DNA from: Chromera velia
Lineage: Eukaryota > Sar > Chromeraceae
Reading direction: 5' to 3'
Assembly (NCBI GenBank): GCA_018398765.1
Contig: JAHBMJ010000788.1
Location: 27,220-39,796, forward strand
DNA: 12,577 nucleotides
Shown one piece after another: positions 1-8,000 of this stretch. The notes below the pieces were generated by a model. The model saw only the letters and a program-made list of their open reading frames with translations. It was not told where the DNA came from and made no database searches. The position numbers and the translations under genes are program-made. Every line of letters starts with the position of its first letter. The stretch's first letter is position 1.

Positions 1-302
1 CCCCCCCCCCCTTCTCTCTTTCTTCCTAGCTGCCCACTTCAAGAGAACTCCTGGAGGTTCCAATCTTGTCAGTGTGGATCCCCTCGCTCTCCGAATCAGC
101 AACTGCATGGAGACCGGAGGGAAGGGAAGGGAACATATTCATCGAAGCATGCACAGCTAGATGCATGCACACATATTTGAAAATAACAGGAATCACTAGA
201 ACTCCAAGAATTGTGTCCGTGTTTCACAAGAGGCTGAGAGAGAAACAAGATGAGAAAGTGCCTACTATGCCTGAAGCTTTCCCCTGAACGACCACACTCA
301 GC
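1..302. other. Left flank, no secure gene
   Basis: The window opens with an 11-base C run and a pyrimidine tract. GCATGC-containing sequence lies at about 147-172. Short open frames exist on both strands (66-287 plus; 224-436 minus, reading SEPYKHNLASYRKEGHAELS), but no supported start, splice or domain. Confidence 0.4.
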
Positions 303-368
303 TCAGCATGCCCTTCTTTTCGATAGGATGCAAGATTGTGTTTGTACGGCTCGCTCAAAGTCCAAATA
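303..368 (-). CDS. Exon 3 (terminal) of the small gene
   Basis: It follows a pyrimidine-rich TCCG/TCCT repeat ending in CCTGAG. The in-phase frame reads YLDFERAVQTQSCILSKRRA then C and stops at 303-305. Other frames continue further left (for example to a stop at 224), so the end is uncertain. Confidence 0.35.
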   Translation of the reverse strand, partial: YLDFERAVQTQSCILSKRRAC

Positions 369-447
369 CTCAGGACGGAAGGACGGAAGGACGGAGGGAC
401 GAAAACACACCTACAGGACAAAGCAACGGGGGCCACTCGATGGCGAC

Positions 448-480
<33 letters not shown>

Positions 481-1616
481 GAGACAGACAGACAGACGAT
501 ATACTTCTTTCTTTCCGCTCATTCTCCGAATGTCAGACGGACAGGCAAGACAGACAAACACAATGACACACAGGAGAAAATACAATGACCCTCTCCCCCC
601 ACCTACCTGTACAGCCTGAATCCATTCGATAACACAGAAAGAGGACGACGATGACGGCGCGTCCTCAAACACCAAAGCAAGGGACTCTCTCTCCCGACGC
701 TGACGCTCATCTACCCCCCCTCCTCTTTCGCTCTCCCTTTCTGCTGCAGCCCCTCCACGCCTGCCTCCACCTCCACCTGTGCATCGCCCTCTTCGCGGCT
801 TTGGGCAGAATTTCTTGTCCGTCACAAAGCTCACACACCGTCTGCATGCATGCATGTTGTGCGGATGTGCGTGTGGACGGACGCACGCATGGTTGAGGGT
901 TCTTCCAACTCTACAAGCAGACAGACAGAGGAGAAGATGCCCATTTTTCTTGTTGACTGAAAGGGGGGCGCCTATTTCTCGTCTTTCTTTCTTTTTTCCC
1001 TTTTTCTTTCTTTCTTTCTTTTCTTTCTTTCTTTCTTTCCTTCCTTCCTTCCTTCCTTCGCCATGAATATTTCCTTCCTCACTTCTCTTCCTCCATGCTG
1101 CTCTCCCACCGATAGAGGAGTGCCTGCCTACATGGTTTTCCGTTTTGCTTGACGTCCTTCTACTGACTCTGGGGGCTGCCTTTCTGCGTTTCTCCCTCCT
1201 GCCGGGGCACCTCCACTCGCGCACAGGGCCTCAAAGTCGGGACCCTTCCATCCGAAGAGGACCCCCCCTACCGCACGGAGAGGCAGAGACCGCGCGTGGG
1301 CCTCCACCCTCTGGGAGCCTCCACCCCCTCCCTCACCGGCACTCTGCATGCCCCCCTCTGACGGCATCTGCTCCCCCCTCTGCCTCTGCCTCTGCCGCCC
1401 TCCGTCCGTCCCCCCAGGCGGCCTTCTCTCTTTCTCCCTCTCTCTGTTCCCCCCCTCAGTGGCTAGCTGGACGGCCCGCTTGCTGGATCCCCACCTACAC
1501 GCAGGCAGGCAGGCAGGCATGCAACCGGAATGAGATCGATGGGGGCGCCTGTCAATGGATCTTTGCGGCATGCATGCACAGGCGTGTGCAGAAAGAACAG
1601 AAACAAGAGCGCTCAT
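303..1616 (-). CDS. Small three-exon gene, unknown basic low-complexity protein
   Basis: An ATG at 1616-1614 opens a frame through 1132, followed by exons at 841-607 and 368-303, all joins in phase, for about 260 residues. The protein is Arg/Gly/Glu-rich, with blocks such as RQRQRQRGEQMPSEGG and ESERGGGVDERQRRERESLA, and a more ordered C-terminus (SSFCVIEWIQAVQYLDFERA). No domain is recognised. Its introns consist largely of (CTTT/CCTT)n and (GACA)n arrays. The first exon may instead begin at an acceptor near 1495. Low complexity limits confidence in the first exon; the second is convincing. Confidence 0.4.
372..401. repeat. (GGACGGAA)-type tract
   Basis: Imperfect GGAC/GGAA tandem repeats. 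On the minus strand they form the pyrimidine tract before the terminal exon of the small gene. Confidence 0.7.
451..497. repeat. (GACA)n microsatellite
   Basis: About eleven GACA units with one interruption (GAGA) near 480, inside the last intron of the small gene model. Confidence 0.9.
607..841 (-). CDS. Exon 2 of the small gene
   Basis: The acceptor is CATGCATGCATGCAG and the donor is CAG|GTAGGT. The frame reads RCVSFVTDKKFCPKPRRGRC, a Gly/Arg stretch, then RRERESLALVFEDAPSSSSS and FCVIEWIQAVQ. Both splice signals and the ending are convincing. Confidence 0.5.
982..1059. repeat. (CTTT)n/(CTTC)n compound microsatellite
   Basis: A run of CTTT units changes to CTTC near 1038. It lies in the first intron of the small gene, where on the coding strand it is purine-rich. 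Confidence 0.9.
1132..1616 (-). CDS. Exon 1 of the small gene
   Basis: It runs from ATG (MSALVSVLSAHACACMP) to a GTAGGC donor after two bases of a codon. It includes a (GCCT)n microsatellite translated as CMPACLPACRW, then a Gly/Arg/Glu-rich part and LRAVGGVLFGWKGPDFEALC. If an acceptor GTGTAG at 1495 is used instead, the part upstream of 1494 is intron. Confidence 0.35.
1500..1520. repeat. (GCAG)n microsatellite
   Basis: Four to five GCAG units run into GCATGC. Confidence 0.8.
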
Positions 1617-1693
1617 CGGTTGTTTTATAGAGAAAGACAGAAGTAGAGAGACAGAGGGAAAGGCGTAGGAGAGAGCGACCTTCCCTTTTGCAT

Positions 1694-1986
1694 TCAGGAG
1701 GACCTCAAAAAAAGGACAAAACGTGGAGACTCATGCAGCAAAAGACACCAGAAGATGAAAACTTGAGAAGCCAACGCTAGCAACGAGTGGGCGGCTCTCG
1801 ATGCTGTCATTGAACCTGCTAGCCGAAGTCCATCAAAAAGGCAGTCAGGTGCAAAAATGCGGCGGAATTGTCTGGCTGTATGGGCAAGAAGGAAGAGCAG
1901 CCTGGTATGGGCACTGTCCCTCCATCTCCTTTTGCTTATCTGTCTGACCAAATCTTTCCTCCAGACACGCGAACGAACCGCACGGC
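1694..1986 (-). CDS. Unassigned exon-like stretch
   Basis: A good acceptor (GGTTGCTCTCCCTGCAG) is followed by a segment open in at least two frames. One reads RAVRSRVWRKDLVRQISKRR, then a Leu/Arg-rich helical run (HTRLLFLLAHTARQFRRIFA) to a stop near 1694. Another reads CGSFACLEERFGQTDKQKEM. It may be an alternative 3' exon of the large gene, part of the small gene to the left, or a separate gene. Between 1987 and 2320 I see only (CA)-rich tracts and no convincing exon. Confidence 0.35.
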
Positions 1987-2320
1987 CTGCAGGGAGAGCA
2001 ACCGAAAATACACAGGCAGTACACTGCTACGTACGCATGAAGGCATGGACGCTCACACACAGACACAGACAAAAACAGACACAGTACCGCAGACAAACAC
2101 ACACAGCCATGCTTCAAAGCAAGCACCGGAGAACGAGAAGCAGGTGAGCAAGCAGGTTTGCACGTGAGTGAGTACGGCAGAGTTTGGGTGCGTGACTAAG
2201 AGCCGACCGACAGCTAATTAACAAATGACTGACGCACATGCTTTAACCCCCCCATCTGCACCCATGAATGGACCCCGACGGGAAATATTTCAGCAGATGG
2301 TCGTGCGGCACATGCATTCC

Positions 2321-2395
2321 TCATCCCTCCCTCCTCCTCTCCCTCCGGAATTCTTTCTGTCTCCTGCTTGGGCTCCTCTGCTCTGTTAATGTCTC
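2321..2395 (-). CDS. Terminal exon 23 of the large gene
   Basis: After a 48-base intron with a good pyrimidine tract, the frame reads ETLTEQRSPSRRQKEFRRER then RREG and stops at 2321-2323. A different frame through the same exon continues to a stop at 2214-2216 (RAEEPKQETERIPEGEEEGG). It would be used if exon 22 is read in its other frame. So the C-terminus is one of two. Confidence 0.4.
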   Translation of the reverse strand, partial: ETLTEQRSPSRRQKEFRRERRREG

Positions 2396-2571
2396 CTTTG
2401 AAAACATACAAAAGAAAAGAGTCACTACAAGACGACACCTCACCATTCCTCCCCTCCGCTTCTGCAGCTTCAGCACTCGCACAATCTCTCCAGCAACTGC
2501 CTCTGCCCTCTCTGCCTGCAGCAACAAACAAAATGACGACAGATGGAGAAGGCAAAAAAAGAACCACAAGA

Positions 2572-2612
<41 letters not shown>

Positions 2613-4981
2613 TACTGAAACCGCTCAAAGAAATTTCGTTCCCACCTTTGAAGCCTTCCAACCGCCCATGGGCATCTGACCGATCCCTCACAGCATCAAG
2701 ACAAGACCGCACCTAACTTCAAATTAGACAGACCCACCTCCCCAAGCAACCAACCAATATGTGAGTCATGACGGCCATTCACTGACCGTCACACTTGAGC
2801 ATCCAAGAAATCGGGCCTGCATGCAGGGTGGTTGTGCAAGCTGCCGTGAGAGGAAAGAAGAGGAAACGTGCGCAGGCAGGCATGCAGGCAGGATGCGAGC
2901 TGTCTCCCTCGAGGGCTCTCTCTCGTCTGCATGTCCCCCCCCGCACTTACTTCATTCATCATTCATTGCACGGATGGAGGGAGGGATGGATGAAACTACT
3001 CAATTAAGGCCCCCCGTCCGAGCATCCATCCCTCCCTCCCAGGAAGAAGCGAAGGAAAACACCAAAAGGAAAAGTGTCCACGAGCGCTGTCTCACTACAC
3101 ACTGATTCTAAGATACAAACAGAGAAAGGCAGACCAATCGGCCGACCTCCTGCCTCATTCTCCGTCTATTCGCTGCCGCCAGAAGGGCGTTGACAGCATC
3201 CCTGTTGCGCTTCAGACGGAAGAGGAACCGCCTGCATGCAGTCATCAGTGAGAGGAAAGAGAGAAGAGACAAGCCATGTAGTGACAGTAAAACGGGAGCT
3301 GCTGCCTTTTCTACACTGTCTGTTTGTCCGTTCTTGAATTTAGCCCCTCCTTTTTTGTTGAAAAAAGTCCAGAAAGGAACAAGACAGGACGCAAAGAGAA
3401 AGAGGAACGGAAGAGATCGGCCTGTCGGGTCTGAAACGATCGACAGAACAGAATAGAAGAGGAGAGGAGAGAAGAAAGGGTGGGAAAGAAAGCGGTACCA
3501 AATGGTGAGATCATCGGGCAGCGATCGAAGGCGACGATGAGGTACGAAGGGTGTTGAGATTCTTCTGCCCTTCGACTATTCCACTTCTTTCCCCTTCGCC
3601 GGTCTTACTCAGGTCCCCTTACCTGTAGTGAAATGCTTGTGCAACCCACAGAAATCTGCAGACATTCACCGTGAAGCTTCAGACGGTCTATTTCCCTTGC
3701 AATTTTACACCAATTTCTGTCATACACACCGACAGAACTATTGATAGATACAGCAGGAAAGCAAATACGGAAAGTAAACAACGAATCGAACACGAAAAGT
3801 GAACAACAGAGGATTCTAAAAGACCGTCAAGCACAAACACACGTAGCCATCCAAGACATTCCCTCCCTCCCTCCCTCCCTCCAAACTACACTGTACCACC
3901 GCACGTGCCCACCTACCCACCTGCCGAGTGTGTGTGCAACTTCCGCCCTCACGGCCTCAAATTTCTTCAGAGACTTCTGGCACACCTGGTGGATGAGGAG
4001 GGAGGCCTCCAGAGCGCCTGGAAGAGGGGGCGGCGAGGCAGAGGTAGAGACAGCAGCAGACAAAGAAGGTATCCCCGTGCCCTTCTCTGCTGACGCACGC
4101 AAGTCATGAGGATCCCTCAAGTCTGTCTCCCTTTCCACTTCCCTCCCGCTGTGACTGTCTCGATGATTCCGATCCCAGACGTCAGACCCAATCTCCCACC
4201 AAGTGCTTGCTGCCCGCAGCGCTTGCCTTCTTCTCTTGTCTGCTTCCTCAAGTCTTCTCTGTACAAACAGGATCAACTGGAGCTCCTGCAGAAAGAACAT
4301 GAATGAATGATCATATGCCCTCCCTCTATCTGCTTCACTACTCTGCACTCACTTTCTTCGAGGGGAACGTCGTGTTCGTTTTCGGATGGGCATAAAAGTC
4401 AGACAGGACAGACACTTCATTGATTTAGACGCACCCCCCATTCCTTCCTCGAGAACCCTAACACACACACGGGCTGCGGGAGGGACAGGAGATACCCCCA
4501 GCACTCAAAAAGATTCATACATGCGTGCAAGACCACGCAAAGACAAAGACATGAGATCCAATCCACAGAAAGAAGACACACAGGGGAGGGAAGGATTGAT
4601 AACGGAAAAGCACGTAATTGGGAGGAAGGGAGGGAGGAAGGGAGGGAGGGAGGGACACCTACCGACCTCGTCTAGAGCGCAGACCCTTCTAATACTCTCT
4701 TCATTCGCACCCTCCCCAATTCCCTTCCCCCCCCCACTCCCTCCTCCTTTCGTTTGTTGATGCACCACAGTCGGGATACTCTCAATCGTCTCTGTGCTCC
4801 CTCTGCGTTTCAGAGCTCGGGTTCTCCCTGCAGAATCCTTCGTGGCTTCCGCAGATGCACTCGCTGCTTCTTCTGCCTCTGCGAGTGCAAACAAGCTCTC
4901 CAACCTCCCCTCCTCTTCCTCGTATCGAAACGAAACTAGAGCCACGGCAGAACGCAAAACGACACGCAGAGCTGCAGTCCA

Positions 4982-5034
<53 letters not shown>

Positions 5035-8000
5035 CAAACATACAAACTTGCGTACGCACATCCACAGACGTATCCTTCCTGCCTTTTCCTCTCCAGACAG
5101 ACTACATGACTTCTCTTCTTCCTTCTGTTTCCTTTCAAACCAACAATACAGACGATATCTTTCTTTTTCTCCCTTGTTTTCTTCATGTACAAAATAGACA
5201 AAAAGAAAGACACACAGACAGAGAGACAGGCAGGCAGACCGCCTTCCCAAGAAAGACTGTGCAAACCCATGCACAAACAAACAATCAAAAACATCAACAA
5301 ACAAACAATCAAACACACAAACAAACAAACAAATAAACAAACAAACAAACGCAGAAAAAAACCGACGTACCGCAGAGGACCACAGGATCGACCCCCAGTG
5401 CCAAGAGAGACACGCCACTGCCTGCCAACTGGCTCACCCTCTGCAAAAAAAATTTCATAAGAAAGCCTACCGACCAAATCAGCCAATGGGACTGACTCAG
5501 TGTGTACAAAAACGATGCAGAATTGTTCAAAGAAACCAAACCTGGCAGAGAGAAAGAGAGTCAGAGGGGACAAAGAGAGTCGGGCAGAGAGAGAAAAAGA
5601 CACCGAGAGAATTCGCGTATTCGGTGCCATGTCGTGCCAGAGGCGAAAAACGGGAAAAACAGCAAGTTCGTTTTTGCTTCACTCGCAAAGATTGTCTCCT
5701 ATGATTCCGTCTCTTCTCCTTCCAGACACCGAGAATAGAACTAATGCACGCATGTCAATGCACCAAAAGATCATTTTTCAAAGAGGGCCGAGCCGGAAAG
5801 GAATACATGACAATACCTCAGAAACGAGAAGGGAAGAAGCAGAATCCGCGGAAACGGCTGTCAAACAAAACCAGCCGATGTTCCTATTTCGTGTGTAACA
5901 ACTACACAACCCAACTTCGACGCTTCTCCCCCGCACCCCCCCCCACAGAAGCACAAACTCACACGGGGGTCTGCCAAAGTTTCCATGCTGGGCGGCAGAG
6001 AGGTGGAAGTACCCGGGCGGCCCCCGAAAAGGTGTGTGACGCTCCTGCGTGTCGATTCACCCCCAGTAGAGTACACTGGACTCATCCCCCCACCGCCCTG
6101 TTGCAGCAGATTTGTGTGCAGTGACCGTGCACGTTGAAATGCGTGGTTTCGCTCCCTCTCCAAAATCTTCGCTGCAGACCGGAACCTCGTCTTCTCTTCC
6201 TGCTCGCACCACTGCTTCAGAAGATCAGACAGACGAGAGGCGACCCCGGCTTTTGTTCCGGTGTTGTTCTCCTTCTGCCCCCCTCGCCCATTCCCCCCAC
6301 CATTCAATGCTTCCACTCCATTCGCAAGACCACGAAGGCCAACGGTGGGACTCTCCACGGGAAGGGTGGAGGAGGGCCGCGCCTGCGTGCGTCGAGCAAA
6401 AGGTGCGTTTCGCTCGAAAGGGGACAAAAGGGTAGGTTTGAGGGGGGCGACAGACTCTCCCTGACGGCCAAAGACCTGTCTGCCGCTCTGCAAACACTCG
6501 AAGGGTCTTTTCTGTCCCCTAATCTCTCCTTTCTGCGCTATAGAACGACCGGACAAACAGAGTCAGGCTCTTTGTTCTGATGGATGCAACGCTCAACTTT
6601 TCCTTTCCGCCCCCCAGCGTCTGTTAGACTCTCGACCTTCGGAAGGTTAAAGACCTTCTCTAGCGAGCGCTCTCTCAGTAGTCCTCTTACCTCCCTGCCT
6701 GCCTGCCGACTGACCGGAGGAGTTCCGCGAATTCCATACCATCCAGACCCGCACACTGCACAGAGCTCCCGAAACACCAACACCTCAAGACACTCCTCCT
6801 CCTTCTCCTTTCCCCTCAGGAGGTTTTGGGCTTCCCTCTCTGCTTCCAAGGGATTTGTGTTTTTACTTTTCTGTTTCACAGGAGAAGACCCGGAGCGTTG
6901 CCCGATCAACACACACTCGAGAAGGGAAGGTACTCCAAAAACACTTCTGCAGCACGAGCGAAAGAAAGAAAGAAAGAAAGTACCAACCAACCAACCAACC
7001 AACGAGGACACATGCATGATCCAGAGAGAACCCGAGAAAGAATCGAATCAGCAGTCAAGCTAGACACAAAAAGAACTCTCTCTCTCTCGCACCCGTTCTC
7101 CCCCCCCAAATCGAATCGAAAATTTATTGCAGAACGAACCCTTGAAGCATGTACTACTATGGAACAAAGAAAGCCAAGTTAAAATGAGCAGAGGAATGGT
7201 ACCAGACGAAAAGGGACGGATATGAACAGGAACGAGGACTCGCCCACAGCATCTCTCTCCCGTGACGAATTTCCTTCTGTCTCCACAGACTTCCTTATTT
7301 CTTCTCCTCAGACTCGAAAGAAACAAAAAGACCGACCGGGTTCCATCCCTGCATCTATGTCACCACAAAATAACACAACAAGGAAACAGAGGTGGGACAA
7401 GAACAATTCCCTCCTATCCAATATGCTCTGTGCTGCTCTGAAAAACCCGCCTCTTTCTTCCCCCATGGAATTCGTCCGCTTTCTCACTCACTTGGTCAAC
7501 ACCGCGAACTCTGCAAAGTCACCCTGCAGGCATGCAAGGCAAACCAGGATAAAGGAACAGAAAAAAACTCATGCATGTCCACCTTTGATGAAACGAAGGC
7601 CACGAAAAGACATTTCTTTCGGCCCCTCTCTGCTTTCACCCATCACCTTTCTCATTTCCTGTTTTGCCCGTTTCGCTTTTTGCCGCACATCCCTTTTTCA
7701 CCGTGCCCCGGTATTACTGACAGCTCGCAGAGAGAGAATCCCAGGCAGTCGCATTCCAAATCCTCACCTGCAAAAAAGAGCCTCCATTTTCCCGACTGAC
7801 TTTCTCAGTAGAACTTGTTCACACGCCTAGTGCAGCCCTTCTTCCCTGCTCATCTCACACATTCCATCTCCCAATCATTCACTTACTCACACACTGCCTC
7901 GCTCTTCGCCTCCCTCCCTCAGTGAGTGAGTGAGTGAGTGGACTCACATGAGTCTGGTGCATCCTGAAGTACTCCAGTGCGTTCCCAATTTGAGTCAAAG

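Noticed and set aside
370-1224. Minus-strand open frame of 284 codons
   Set aside because: It is open only because it reads through microsatellites (poly Lys/Arg from CTTT, CLSV repeats from GACA). Only the 841-607 part is kept as an exon.
1145-1630. Plus-strand Pro/Ser/Ala-rich frame of 161 codons
   Set aside because: Shadow of the minus-strand Gly/Arg-rich exon; low complexity and no splice support.
2944-2949. Perfect minus-strand GTAAGT donor
   Set aside because: Frames entering it from the nearest acceptors contain stops, so no exon could be placed before it.
3609-4414. Possible SAC3/GANP (PCI-type) similarity of the large gene's C-terminal third
   Set aside because: A loose resemblance in helical pattern (FYAHPKTNTTFPSKKELQ and following) came to mind, but the diagnostic N-terminal Cys/Met-containing motif of that family is not visible and no residue-level match could be verified.
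4794-5336. Plus-strand open frame of 180 codons with HTHTHT and NKQTNK runs
   Set aside because: Repeat-driven and antisense to well-supported exons.
5275-5350. CRISPR-like array
   Set aside because: The repeats are plain CAAA microsatellite units with no unique spacers, and the DNA is eukaryotic.
4782-5630. Minus-strand open frame of 282 codons
   Set aside because: It runs through (GTTT)n and (TC)n-(GT)n tracts translated as FVCLFVCLF and SLSLSVCVCV. The credible coding parts are the shorter exons inside it, partly in other frames.
7222-7830. Plus-strand open frame of 202 codons
   Set aside because: It overlaps several minus-strand exons with better splice signals, its own composition is Ser/Pro/Lys-rich without a domain, and long open frames are common here on the non-coding strand.
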